Source: Corallococcus sp. EGB
GTDB taxonomy: Bacteria; Myxococcota; Myxococcia; Myxococcales; Myxococcaceae
Direction: 5' to 3'
DNA length: 64,000 nucleotides
Assembly: GCF_019968905.1 (NCBI RefSeq)
Contig: NZ_CP079946.1
Location: 4,898,001 to 4,962,000, forward strand
Positions within the stretch are counted from its first letter, which is position 1; every line of letters begins with the position of its first letter. This document shows positions 7,544 to 17,320 of this stretch, in pieces. Both the position numbers and the translations under genes were made by a program. Below the pieces are notes generated by a model. The model had not been told where the DNA came from and ran no database searches. It was given only the letters and a program-made list of their open reading frames with translations.

Positions 7544-8530
7544 TTGGCCGAGGGGGACCTTCCAGCAACGCCAGTCATCGACTTACCGGAGCGGGTCCCG
7601 GGCGCGCTCGCGCTGCTCGGGCTCCTGGTGTTCCGGCCCATTGATCTTCATTACCGGCTGCGCGAAGCGGGCATCCGTTCGCCCGCGGGCCGCATCGGGC
7701 AGCTGTGGCGCGAGCAGGCCGAAGGGGGCCGCGCCGCGGGGGCCTTCGTCGCGCGCATGCTGCTCTTGCTGGTGGTCCTGTCGCCGGTGCTCACGGTGCT
7801 CGCGGGGGCGGGCTTGAGGCTGATGGGCGTGCCGATGCGGGGCGTGTACCTGGTCTCCGCGGCGCTGTGCAGCGCGGTGGGGCTGGTGGTGGCGCTGGTG
7901 TCGGGGCTCGCGTCCGGGGTGTTGCTGGGCTCGCTGGCGAGCGTCTCCATGCTGGCGGGGCTGCACGCGACGGCGGGCGGCGCCTTCGGTCCGGAGCACG
8001 GGGGTGGGGCGGCGATGACGGTGGGCCTGTGCCTGGGCATCGTGTCCGGCCTGTCCGCGGGGAGCATCGGGGGCCTGAGCAGCGGGCGCGGCCCGTCCGT
8101 GCGCAACGTGCAGGTGGCGGCCATCGCCACGAGCCTGGTGCCCATGCTGGTGTGGAGCAGCGCCTCCACGGTGTCCTTCGCGGGCGCGGTGGCGGCGAGC
8201 GCGCTGGTGGCCTTCCTGACGTGCGCGTTCCGGCTCCCGTTCTACGCGCTGGAGGTGCTGGCGCAGGCGGTGGCGTACGCGGTGGAGCGCTTCACGGGGA
8301 AGCCCACGCTGCGGTGGGTGCCCGTGCGGCATCACAACCTGAGCTACCTGCCGCATCCGTTCCTGGGCCGTCACCTGGCGCTGGCGGTGCGCTCGCGGCC
8401 CGCGGAGGTGCTGGCGGTGGCGGACGCGTGCCTGCGCTCGCCGGGCAACATCCTGGTGGGCTGGCCGTGGGTGGTGGAGGCGCTGGAGCGCGCGCACGCG
8501 CAGGAGGCCTCGGCGGAGCCCCAGGCCTGA
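7544..8530 (+). CDS. Polytopic membrane protein of unknown function
   Basis: 328-residue protein with a TTG start preceded by AGAGGGGGA. Residues from about 65 to 230 form some five or six hydrophobic segments very rich in Gly, Ala, Ser and Val (for example LVSGLASGVLLGSLASVSML), followed by a soluble C-terminal region with a conserved-looking core (WVPVRHHNLSYLPHPF). I do not recognise the family. It is co-directional with the Sua5/YciO gene, 23 bp downstream, and could be co-transcribed with it. The C-terminal domain is presumably cytoplasmic. Confidence 0.7.
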   Translation: MAEGDLPATPVIDLPERVPGALALLGLLVFRPIDLHYRLREAGIRSPAGRIGQLWREQAEGGRAAGAFVARMLLLLVVLSPVLTVLAGAGLRLMGVPMRGVYLVSAALCSAVGLVVALVSGLASGVLLGSLASVSMLAGLHATAGGAFGPEHGGGAAMTVGLCLGIVSGLSAGSIGGLSSGRGPSVRNVQVAAIATSLVPMLVWSSASTVSFAGAVAASALVAFLTCAFRLPFYALEVLAQAVAYAVERFTGKPTLRWVPVRHHNLSYLPHPFLGRHLALAVRSRPAEVLAVADACLRSPGNILVGWPWVVEALERAHAQEASAEPQA

Positions 8531-8632
8531 GGTGCCAGGGGGGGCCGCGTCCCCGGGTGAGGGCAACGCCGTGACGGGTGGGCCCGTCGGGGAGTTGCCC
8601 CTGGGAGCGCGTCCGGTAGCCTCCGGGGGACC

Positions 8633-9568
<936 letters not shown>

Positions 9569-9779
9569 CCGCGGGGGAGCGCGGGGCCTGCGTCGCGCGG
9601 GAACGCGGACGCTTGCGCCGGTGACGCGCGCGGGCGCTCCCGTGGCGGCCCCCCGGAGGGAAGACGGCTTGGCCGGAAAGTGGTCCACAACATGCAGTCC
9701 GGAGCGGACCGGGGGACTCCACCCCCTCTGAGTTCCACCCCATGACGGGCGCGGTGTGGCCCGCAAGGACTGCTTGTCC

Positions 9780-11312
9780 ATGAAGCGTTCTCGCCAATCC
9801 CTGCTGCTGTCAGGTGCGCTGGGCCTCACCGGCTGCCTGGCGTTGTCGCTGTCCGCCTGCAAGATGCCGGAGGCCGACGCGGCCGAAGCGAAGCCGGCCA
9901 AGAAGGCGCCCGCCCCCAACGTGGTGCCGGCCTCCGCCACCGCCCCGGACCCGGCCAACAGGGCCCGCACGCCGTTCGCCGCGGCGCGTGAGGCCTTGGC
10001 GCTCAGTTCCGTGAACGCGGATCCCTTCGCGGACAACAACGGCAAGCTTCCGCCGGCCTCGACGTGCCAGGGCCCCCTGTTCAGATTGAGCCACGACTAT
10101 CCGCAGACGCCCGTGGCGCCGCCCGCCAATCCGCCGTGGATCGCCGCGCTCAAGGGGCAGCCCATCTCCAAGGCCAACGCGCTCGCGTACGTCAACGCGC
10201 TGAAGGCCTACATCGCCCCGTCCATGCAGACGCTGCTCTATGACTACGCGCGGTGGGATGCGGCGAGCGCGGGCTGGTACAACGAGCCGTGGCTCGCCTC
10301 CATCCGCGAGAGCATCCACGGCACCTATGTGGGCTCCGAGTTCCCCGCGAGCACCTTCGCCGCGTCCGGCCTCAAGGTCGACATGACGACGTACGTGCTG
10401 ACCTACTACGACAAGGTCGCGGCGTACGCGCTGGGGCAGGTCTGGGGGACGACGGCCATGAACCCCACGCTCACCAACACGTCCGCGCAGTTCCCGGAAG
10501 GCTCCATCGTCATCAAGGTGGCGTTGACGAGCGCGCTGGCCAAGGACTGGCCGGTGATGGAAGGCGCGACGCTGTGGCCCATCTACGTGCCGCCGCCCAA
10601 CGGCCCCGCGCACGCGCCGCCGCAGGTGATGAACGCGTCGGTGATGCAGTTCGACATCATCGTCAAGGACACCAAGACGGCGCCCAAGACGGGCTGGGTG
10701 TTCTCCACGCTCGTCTACGACAAGCGCGTGCCCGGCAGTCCGTGGGACAAGATGATCCCCCTGGGCGCGATGTGGGGGGATGATCCGAACGTCAACTCCA
10801 CGCAGAACCCGGGCATGCCCCTGCAGGAGACGGTCATCAACCCCGCGGCGCCCGCGTACTCCACCGCGACGCTGGGGTGGGGTGGCCGGCTGTCCGGCCC
10901 GAACGACGGCGCGGTCGTGGCGCCGGCGTCCGTCAACGGGCAGATCCTCCCCGCCGTGCAGGCCTCGTCGTGCATGAGCTGCCACAGCGTGGCCGAGTGG
11001 CCCATGAAGACGTTCCTCCTGCCCACCACCACGATGCCGCCCACGGTCGTGGGGCCGAACAAGGACGCCCTCGTCCTCGAGCCGCCCGGCTCGCCGGCCT
11101 GGATGAAGTGGTTCCAGGACAACCCGGGCAACGTGCCGCTGGATCCCGGGACGGTGCCCATGGACTTCGACATGGTGTTCGCCTTCAAGTCGCTGCCCGC
11201 GTGGCAGGCCGCGACGCAGGGCAACAGCGGCATGAAGGACTTCGAGGCCGCCGACCTCCTCCGCGGCACGCCGCCCGTCAACCCGCGCGACCTCAAGTAC
11301 AACGGCCAGTAG
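9780..11312 (+). CDS. Lipoprotein with a single haem-c motif
   Basis: 510-residue predicted lipoprotein. A signal peptide beginning MKRSRQSLLLSGALGL ends at the lipobox LSAC, followed by a Pro/Ala-rich linker. One cytochrome-c type motif CMSCH lies at about residues 398-402 (SSCMSCHSVAEWP), so one haem c is plausible. The rest resembles no family I can name; it has repeated Trp/Tyr-rich strands and a large region suggestive of a periplasmic or surface electron-transfer or oxidoreductase partner. I chose the ATG at 9780 because it begins directly before the signal peptide. A flavoprotein-like gene starts 24 bp after it and both are probably one operon. Confidence 0.75.
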   Translation: MKRSRQSLLLSGALGLTGCLALSLSACKMPEADAAEAKPAKKAPAPNVVPASATAPDPANRARTPFAAAREALALSSVNADPFADNNGKLPPASTCQGPLFRLSHDYPQTPVAPPANPPWIAALKGQPISKANALAYVNALKAYIAPSMQTLLYDYARWDAASAGWYNEPWLASIRESIHGTYVGSEFPASTFAASGLKVDMTTYVLTYYDKVAAYALGQVWGTTAMNPTLTNTSAQFPEGSIVIKVALTSALAKDWPVMEGATLWPIYVPPPNGPAHAPPQVMNASVMQFDIIVKDTKTAPKTGWVFSTLVYDKRVPGSPWDKMIPLGAMWGDDPNVNSTQNPGMPLQETVINPAAPAYSTATLGWGGRLSGPNDGAVVAPASVNGQILPAVQASSCMSCHSVAEWPMKTFLLPTTTMPPTVVGPNKDALVLEPPGSPAWMKWFQDNPGNVPLDPGTVPMDFDMVFAFKSLPAWQAATQGNSGMKDFEAADLLRGTPPVNPRDLKYNGQ

Positions 11313-11335
11313 GCCCGTGACGTCCCGAGGACCCC

Positions 11336-13261
11336 ATGCCCATCTTCGACAAGGCCATCATCGGCGCCGGTGGCGGTGCCATGTATTACCTCGATGCGCG
11401 CATGGGGTCCGACCTCACGTCGGGCATCCGGGAGCAGCTCACGAAGCAGTTCGAGAAGATAGCGAGCCTGGAGGCTCGCAAGAAGGCGCTGGAGCACCTG
11501 CTCTTCGTCGGCGACCGGGACACCGACAGGGCGAAGGCCCCGGAGGACGGGTCGCTCCTGGACCTCACGTCCAAGCGCGCCGTGTTCAAGAACACGGTGC
11601 TCATCGGCATGGTCAACCCGTGGCACATCAACAAGGGCGACCGGTACACGTCGCGCGGGGGCAACTACGTCGTCAATCACTCACGCCAGGTGATCAGCAC
11701 CCGGCCGCTCTCCTCGTTCCGAAACGATCAGTCCCGGGCCACGGTGAAGGCCGAGTGGCAGAAGGTCTTCCAGACGAGCGAGGACGTGGAAGGCCAGGAG
11801 ACGCTGTTCGCGCAGTCCCAGGGCTACACGACCCGCGAGAGCTTCAAGGACGAGTGGCTGGACATCATTGGCCGCGCGGAGAACCTGGGGCTGACCCGCC
11901 TCTGGGGAAACGTGACGAAGATCGAGTGGAAGGGGCAGGGGAACGAGGACGAAAAGCACTTCGAGATCACCTTCACCCCGGAGGTCTCCGAGACTACGCC
12001 CTCGCCCATCAAGGCCCGCGAGCTGCTGCTGATGACGGGCAACGGGAGCTACCTCAAGCCGACGGAGGCCAACGGCATCAAGGCCCCCGAGGACTGGGAG
12101 GACGACGATCGGATCATGGACATGGATCAGCTCATGCGCTTCCTCGCGACGACCGGAGAGAAGCGCAAGCGGATCTGCATCCAGGGTGGAAACGCGGCCA
12201 TCGACGCGGTCGAGCAGGCCATCCGGTACGGCCACGAGGTGCACTGGCTGGTGCGGTCCGGGGTGAACATCCTCGCCAACTCCCTGCTGGTGCACGCCCC
12301 CGGGCTCTCCGCCGAAAGCGCCAACGGGTCGTACCTGCGCGAGGGGGTGACGTCGAAGTTCAAGAAGGGCGTGAGCCTGGCGGAGATCGAAAGCAAGAGC
12401 GCCACGAAGCTCCACGTGAAGGCCTACTCACTGGCGGATGAGAAGACCGGCAAGGGAGAGAGCGAGGTCGTCACGAAGAAGAAGACGCTCGTCGCCGACA
12501 TCGACGACGTGGACTACTACGTCTACTGCATCGGCCAGGAGGTGAACGACAGCCCCTCGGGGGTGGCGAAGCTGCTGGTCAGCAGCAACCTCCTGACGCA
12601 GCTGGGCCGCGGCATCGACGAGGCCCAGCTGGAGCTCATCTACGACGAGGGCTGGCTCTTCCGGAGCCTGACGCACCGGAAGGACGCCGTGAAGGAGGCC
12701 GCCATCGGGCTGCGCAAGACGTTCTCGCAGAAATGCCGCATCGACGTGCTGGGGGCGGCTTCCTTCATGCTGGTCTCCCCCCAGGGAAAGCTCGGGAGCA
12801 AGCTGAAGCCGCTGACGAACTATCAGATCCAATCCGTCGCGGACGTGCGCCAGCTCGCGGCGCTCAAGGACGTGATGCGGGCGTACTGCAACACCCTGAG
12901 CGGCGCCTCGCTGGACCCTGCGAACGTCAACTTCCTGGGCGGCACCAAGAACGAGATCGCTGCCTTCATCGCCATGCACTACGAGTTCATTCCGCCCGTC
13001 GTCGCGGACGAGCTCACCTCCTTCCTCATGCGCGTGCGGACGCGGGAGGAGTTCACCAACGGCTACAGCGGGAGCGAGGTGACGGGCATCCAGGCCGCCT
13101 TGAAGAAGATCGACAAGTACTTCAAGGAACATGAGGACGTCCGGACGTTCCTCGAGAAGAAGATGACGCAGGTGGTGATGGACTACCGGAAGCTCATGCT
13201 CGCGCCCTTCCAGGTGGAGATCTCTACGTTGGGGTGGGCGGACATTCTCCGGGAGGACTGA
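11336..13261 (+). CDS. Large dinucleotide-binding (flavoprotein-like) oxidoreductase
   Basis: 641-residue protein. The N-terminal strand-loop-helix KAIIGAGGGAMYYLD is a Rossmann FAD-type motif with GAGGGA in place of GxGxxG. A second nucleotide-binding motif, RICIQGGNAAIDAVEQAI, lies at about residues 279-297 in the position NAD(P)H takes in flavin monooxygenase-like and thioredoxin-reductase-like enzymes. The last ~200 residues are helical and do not resemble a known domain. No signal peptide is present, so it is cytoplasmic. It follows the haem lipoprotein by 24 bp with GAGGA before the ATG. A redox function is likely; substrate and reaction are unknown, and the degenerate second motif leaves open a non-catalytic role. 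Confidence 0.65.
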   Translation: MPIFDKAIIGAGGGAMYYLDARMGSDLTSGIREQLTKQFEKIASLEARKKALEHLLFVGDRDTDRAKAPEDGSLLDLTSKRAVFKNTVLIGMVNPWHINKGDRYTSRGGNYVVNHSRQVISTRPLSSFRNDQSRATVKAEWQKVFQTSEDVEGQETLFAQSQGYTTRESFKDEWLDIIGRAENLGLTRLWGNVTKIEWKGQGNEDEKHFEITFTPEVSETTPSPIKARELLLMTGNGSYLKPTEANGIKAPEDWEDDDRIMDMDQLMRFLATTGEKRKRICIQGGNAAIDAVEQAIRYGHEVHWLVRSGVNILANSLLVHAPGLSAESANGSYLREGVTSKFKKGVSLAEIESKSATKLHVKAYSLADEKTGKGESEVVTKKKTLVADIDDVDYYVYCIGQEVNDSPSGVAKLLVSSNLLTQLGRGIDEAQLELIYDEGWLFRSLTHRKDAVKEAAIGLRKTFSQKCRIDVLGAASFMLVSPQGKLGSKLKPLTNYQIQSVADVRQLAALKDVMRAYCNTLSGASLDPANVNFLGGTKNEIAAFIAMHYEFIPPVVADELTSFLMRVRTREEFTNGYSGSEVTGIQAALKKIDKYFKEHEDVRTFLEKKMTQVVMDYRKLMLAPFQVEISTLGWADILRED

Positions 13262-13313
13262 GCCTTCACTATCCTGACATACGGCTGTCACGACCTGGGC
13301 CCATTGTGGCTTC

Positions 13314-14057
13314 ATGACTCCGAACGCTTCGCCTTCCCTGACCCTGCTGGAGCTGGCCGACCCGGGCCTGCCTGGCCTCGAGAGCTATTCTCCCTACTGC
13401 CTCAAGGTGCACCGGACCCTGAAGTACGCGGGGCTGCCGTACGCGCGCGTCTGCGCGGACAACCCGGCCTCACACCGCAAGCACAACCCCACCGGACAGG
13501 TGCCGGTGTTGCTGGTGGGGGAGGAGGCGGTGCCCGACTCCACGGCCATCCTCGCGCGCATCCAGCAGCTGGCGCCGGGCCGCATCGACGCGTCGCCGGA
13601 GGCGCTGCTCTGGGAGGAGCTGGCGGACACGGCCCTCAACGGCTTCCTCGTCGCGTCGCGCTGGGCGGATGACCGCAACTGGCCGCGGACGCGCGCCGCG
13701 TTCTTCCACTTCATGCCGGCGCCGGTGCGCGCGGTCGTGCCCACGCTCATCCGGCGCAAGCAGGTGGAGAGGCTGGTGGCGCGAGACGTCTGGCGCGCGG
13801 GGCCGGAGGCGTGCTGGCGCCGGTTCGGTGCGCTGTTGGATCAACTGGACGCCCGGGCGCCGGTGCACGGCTTCTGGTTGAACGGCGCGCTGAGCGTGGC
13901 GGACCTGGCCCTCTTCGGACAGCTGCACAGCCTGCGGACGCCGCTCACGCCCTGGCAGGGCGCGGAGGTGGAGCGGCGCGGGCGCTTGAGCGCGTGGCTC
14001 GGGCGGGTGGACGCGGCGACCCGCACCGCGAGCACGCCGCTGCGCGTCGCGAGCTGA
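13314..14057 (+). CDS. Glutathione S-transferase family protein
   Basis: 247-residue protein with the two-domain GST layout. The N-terminal thioredoxin-like domain has SPYCLKVHRTLKYAGLPY, where SPYC occupies the active-site Ser/Cys position, and GQVPVLLVGEEAVPDSTAI, holding the cis-proline and the DST glutathione-binding loop. The C-terminal helical domain ends with GALSVADLALFGQLHSL, the N-capping box region that many GSTs share. It probably acts in the cytoplasm in thiol conjugation or reduction; the substrate is not predictable. It stands between a flavoprotein-like gene and a PYP homologue with no clear operon partner. Confidence 0.85.
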   Translation: MTPNASPSLTLLELADPGLPGLESYSPYCLKVHRTLKYAGLPYARVCADNPASHRKHNPTGQVPVLLVGEEAVPDSTAILARIQQLAPGRIDASPEALLWEELADTALNGFLVASRWADDRNWPRTRAAFFHFMPAPVRAVVPTLIRRKQVERLVARDVWRAGPEACWRRFGALLDQLDARAPVHGFWLNGALSVADLALFGQLHSLRTPLTPWQGAEVERRGRLSAWLGRVDAATRTASTPLRVAS

Positions 14058-14174
14058 GCCGTTCCGTCCGAAAGCGGAGGGTTGGGGGGACGGGAACACA
14101 TGGCAGCCAACGCTCCACCGGTGGATACGGCCATCGCACGAACGTGCCGGTCGGGAGTTCTCTACCGTGTCCGC

Positions 14175-14621
14175 ATGAAGCCGACCCCGAACACTCCCCC
14201 CACTGGCGAACCGTTCCCCCTTCAAGCGTCCTCGGAGGAGTCGCTCGATGCGCTCATCCAGCGCGTGGATGGCATGTCGGAGGTGGAGCTGGACCATCTG
14301 CCGTTGGGGATGATCCAGCTCGACGGGCAGGGGCGGATCCTCAAATTCAACAAGACCGAGGCCTCGCTGGCGCGCATCCAGGCGCGCGAGCAGATCGGCA
14401 AGAACTTCTTCTACGACGTGGCGCCGTGCACGCGCGTTCGGCAGTTCTATGGCCTGTTCCAGGAGGGCGTGCGGGCGAAGAAGCTCTACCAGACGTTCGG
14501 GTTCGTCTTCCGCTTCGCGCACGGCGCGCGCCACGTGGCCATCACGCTGTTCTACAGCGAGAAGACAAACTCGGTCTGGGTGCTGGTGTCCGACAAGAAG
14601 ATGCCCGGCGAGCAGGGCTGA
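14175..14621 (+). CDS. Photoactive yellow protein (PYP)-like PAS protein
   Basis: 148-residue soluble protein whose residues 42 onward align without gaps to photoactive yellow protein, the p-coumaric-acid blue-light PAS sensor. Shared stretches include MIQLDGQGRIL, QIGKNFFYDVAPCT and QFYGLFQEGV. Cys85 in DVAPC matches the chromophore-binding Cys69, and Glu62 matches Glu46. Phe58 replaces Tyr42, Ala66 replaces Thr50 and Ile68 replaces Arg52 of the Halorhodospira protein. So the attachment residue is present but part of the phenolate hydrogen-bond network is altered. The start at 14175 leaves a PYP-like N-terminus; an in-frame ATG at 14100 is an alternative. No tyrosine ammonia-lyase or coumarate ligase is nearby. 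A strong hairpin follows. Confidence 0.85.
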   Translation: MKPTPNTPPTGEPFPLQASSEESLDALIQRVDGMSEVELDHLPLGMIQLDGQGRILKFNKTEASLARIQAREQIGKNFFYDVAPCTRVRQFYGLFQEGVRAKKLYQTFGFVFRFAHGARHVAITLFYSEKTNSVWVLVSDKKMPGEQG

Positions 14622-14686
14622 TCCTCTCTCGGCGCACGAAGCCCGCCACGGGACTCTCGAAGACCTTGCTCACGACTTCGGATACC

Positions 14687-14719
14687 CATGGCCTGCGGTT
14701 TAGGAAACCGCAGGCCATG
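14687..14719. terminator. Perfect 15-bp hairpin between convergent genes
   Basis: Arms 14687-14701 and 14705-14719 (CATGGCCTGCGGTTT / AAACCGCAGGCCATG) are fully complementary around the 3-nt loop AGG. It sits between the rightward PYP-like gene and the leftward DUF4388 gene, 15 bp from the latter's stop, so it is placed to end transcripts from both sides. There is no long T-run on either side. Confidence 0.6.
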
Positions 14720-14734
14720 CGTTGAGGCCGTCGC

Positions 14735-15922
14735 TCAGCTCCCGGCGAGGTCCCCCAGGTTCAACCCATAGGGCTCGGTCGTCGTCCGCCTCGGCGAGGG
14801 CTCCGGCGTACCGGGCGCCACCGGGGCCACGCGGAGCAGCCCCGCGGCCCTCAGTCGCTCCACGGAACGTGACGCGGCCAGTTCTCCCATGGCCGCCGTG
14901 CGCAGCGCCTGGCGGATGCTCCGGCTGCCCCTCAGCTTTGAGTACAAGTACAGGTCATCCGCCGTCAGGTCCGGTGGGGTGGGGCGGGGGATGGGTTCGA
15001 ACACCAGCCTTCCGTCCAACGCGAACAGCGCGTCACTCAGCGCCAGCGTCAGCCCCACCTCCGCCTCGCGGTAGAGCGCGTGCGCTTCCGGCACCGGCCC
15101 CCGCTCCAGCACCTGCGCCGCCAGCGCCACCGCCAGGTCGTACTTGCGCGACGACAGGAACGCGCGCACCAGCGCCAGCAGCTCCGTGAACTCCGTGGAC
15201 TCGCCCACCGTGGGGCCCGTGGACCGGTGCGGCGCCAGCGCCCCACGCCGGTACAGGTGCAGCACCCAGCGCGCCGCGAACAGCGGGGCCTCCTTCGCGC
15301 TCGCCAGCAGCTCGCCCAGCGTCGCGCCGCTGGCCGCCAGGTCCAGGAGCACGTCCTCCTCCTCGGAGAAGGTCTCCACCGCGAACTCGCGGAACACGCG
15401 GAACGTCGTGTCCAGGCGCGGGAAGATCTCCCGGAACTGCGCCCACTCCTGCACCCGCGCCACTGCGTCCCGGTGCAGCGTGGCCAACGGCAGCCGCAGG
15501 CCCACCGCCCGCCCCGGCAACGGCAGCCCCGGCGTGAACTCCACCTCGCCGGACTCCCAGGCGTAGCAGTCGAACAGCGCCTCGCGTGCCTTGTGCTCCA
15601 TCGCCTCCGTGAGCTGTGACAGCTCCACGAAGCAGCGCTGCACGAGGAACGTGCCGTAGGGCAGGTTCGCCCCCTCCGCCGCCTCGAACGCCGCCGCCGC
15701 CCGGGGCGCGTCCAGGATGCGCAGGTTCACCAGCACCTGCGCCAGGTGCTCCCGCGGATCCGTGGAGGCCACCCCCACCAGGTGCCCGTCCCGCAGGTGG
15801 AACTCCCGGCGGACCGCCCCTCGCTCCACCCGCAGCGTCCCCTCCACCCCCGGCGTCGTGAACAGGGGCGGCACCACCAACTGGAGCCGGTAGCTGGCCA
15901 GGTTTCCCGTGAACGCTTCCAT
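14735..15922 (-). CDS. DUF4388 (PatA-like N-terminal) domain protein
   Basis: 395-residue soluble protein. Residues 1 to about 140 match the DUF4388 domain common in Myxococcota (MEAFTGNLASYRL, GTLRVERG, EFHLRDGHLVGVAS), also found at the N-terminus of the cyanobacterial regulator PatA and usually attached to signalling modules. The middle (about 150-290) is helical, and the C-terminus (about 320-370) contains a winged-helix-like stretch ending RLRAAGLLRV, as in other DUF4388 proteins that repeat this helix-turn-helix-like unit. No receiver or kinase domain is present. It likely works as a cytoplasmic signalling or scaffold protein; the partner is unknown. It is divergent from trpS across a 245-bp gap in which I see no clear element. 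Confidence 0.75.
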   Translation of the reverse strand: MEAFTGNLASYRLQLVVPPLFTTPGVEGTLRVERGAVRREFHLRDGHLVGVASTDPREHLAQVLVNLRILDAPRAAAAFEAAEGANLPYGTFLVQRCFVELSQLTEAMEHKAREALFDCYAWESGEVEFTPGLPLPGRAVGLRLPLATLHRDAVARVQEWAQFREIFPRLDTTFRVFREFAVETFSEEEDVLLDLAASGATLGELLASAKEAPLFAARWVLHLYRRGALAPHRSTGPTVGESTEFTELLALVRAFLSSRKYDLAVALAAQVLERGPVPEAHALYREAEVGLTLALSDALFALDGRLVFEPIPRPTPPDLTADDLYLYSKLRGSRSIRQALRTAAMGELAASRSVERLRAAGLLRVAPVAPGTPEPSPRRTTTEPYGLNLGDLAGS

Positions 15923-16167
15923 CCGTGGGCGCCCTCCAAGGCGGGGTCAACGTGCTCTGCCGACCACCAGGGTAGCGGGAGACCGGAGGCCCCTCAACCC
16001 CTCGGAACTGCTGGGCTTTTCCTGCCGGACCGCAATGTTCCAGGAAGGCATGGCGCGCGGATGTCCGCCATTGAAACGGCGCACCGGTCCCAACGGAAGG
16101 TTGCAGCGTGACGGCGGGTATGCGAACGAACCGTGTCCTCCACCCGTCATTCGGAGCGCGAATCGCG

Positions 16168-17181
16168 ATGCGGATTCTCTCAGGCGTCCAGTCGTCCGGA
16201 AGGCTGCACATCGGCAACTACTACGGGGCCCTGCGGCAGTTCGTGCAGCTCCAGGACCAGGGCGAGGCCTACTACTTCATCGCCAACTACCACGCGCTCA
16301 CCACCGTCCGGGACCCCAAGCTCGCCCTGGACCTCACGCGCGACGCGGCGCTCACGTACCTGTCCCTGGGCCTGGACCCCAAGAAGGCCGTCCTCTTCCG
16401 CCAGAGCGACGTGAAGGAGGTGCTGGAGCTCAACTGGATCCTCGGCACCGTGGTGCCCCAGGCCCACCTGGAGCGCGCCCACAGCTACAAGGACAAGGTC
16501 GCCAAGGGCATCAGCCCGGACTTCGGCCTCTACGCGTACCCCGTCCTCATGGCGGCGGACATCCTGCTCTACAGCGCGGATCAGGTGCCGGTGGGCAAGG
16601 ACCAGATCCAGCACATCGAGTTCGCGCGCGACTGGGCCGTGAAGTTCAACACCCAGTACGTCCCGGGCTACGACCCGGCGGATCCGGAAGGGAAGGAGCG
16701 GGGGCACACGCCCGGCATCCTCAAGCTGCCGTCCGCCTTCGTGCAGGAGAACGCCGCCACGGTGCCCGGCATCGACGGACAGAAGATGTCCAAGTCCTAC
16801 GGCAACACCCTGGAGCTGTTCGGCGACGAGAAGGACATCAAGAAGCGCATCATGTCCATCAAGACGGACTCCACGCCGGTGGACGCCCCCAAGCCCACCA
16901 CGGACGCGCCGCTCTATGACCTGCTCAAGCTGATGCTCCCGCCCGGCGAGTTCTCCGACGTGGACGCGTCCTGGAAGGCCGGCGGCAAGGGCTACGGCGA
17001 CTTCAAGAAGAAGCTCCTGGAGGCCTTCCACGTCACCTTCGGCCCCGCCCGCCAGCGCCGCCAGGAGCTGCTCAACGACCCGGGAGAGCTGGAGCGCATC
17101 CTCGCGGACGGCGCCGAGCGCGCCCGGGCCGAAGCCACCCGCCTGATGGACCGGGTCCGCAAGGCCGTGGGAATCCCCTGA
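16168..17181 (+). CDS. trpS: Tryptophanyl-tRNA synthetase
   Basis: 337-residue class I aminoacyl-tRNA synthetase charging tRNA-Trp, close to the usual bacterial length of about 330. The protein starts MRILSGVQSSGRLHIGNYYG with the HIGH-type motif HIGN at residues 14-17, and has the KMSKS loop intact at 206-210 (GQKMSKSYGN). The ATG at 16168 was chosen because MRILSGVQ is the family's normal N-terminus; the longer frame adds 20 atypical residues. It precedes the scpA-scpB-rluB block by 139 bp on the same strand. No T-box or trp leader is evident upstream. Confidence 0.97.
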   Translation: MRILSGVQSSGRLHIGNYYGALRQFVQLQDQGEAYYFIANYHALTTVRDPKLALDLTRDAALTYLSLGLDPKKAVLFRQSDVKEVLELNWILGTVVPQAHLERAHSYKDKVAKGISPDFGLYAYPVLMAADILLYSADQVPVGKDQIQHIEFARDWAVKFNTQYVPGYDPADPEGKERGHTPGILKLPSAFVQENAATVPGIDGQKMSKSYGNTLELFGDEKDIKKRIMSIKTDSTPVDAPKPTTDAPLYDLLKLMLPPGEFSDVDASWKAGGKGYGDFKKKLLEAFHVTFGPARQRRQELLNDPGELERILADGAERARAEATRLMDRVRKAVGIP

Positions 17182-17320
17182 ACACCCGTTCCTGTTCAAA
17201 TGTTTGACCCCCCCGGGAGGCATTGCTAAGGAGGTCTGTCCCCCCGGCGCCCGCTAAAGGCCGGATTTTCGGGCCCTTTCGCATGACGAAGTTCCCATCC
17301 CCCCAGAAGGACGCCGGCCG

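Noticed and set aside
9573-9641. GGGAGCGC / GCGCTCCC inverted repeat after xerD considered as a terminator
   Set aside because: The loop is 53 nt long and there is no T-run; such distant pairings are common by chance at this GC content.
15001-15030. GGTTCGAAC-like sequence considered as a tRNA T-loop
   Set aside because: It lies within the DUF4388 coding region, with no cloverleaf partner sequences.
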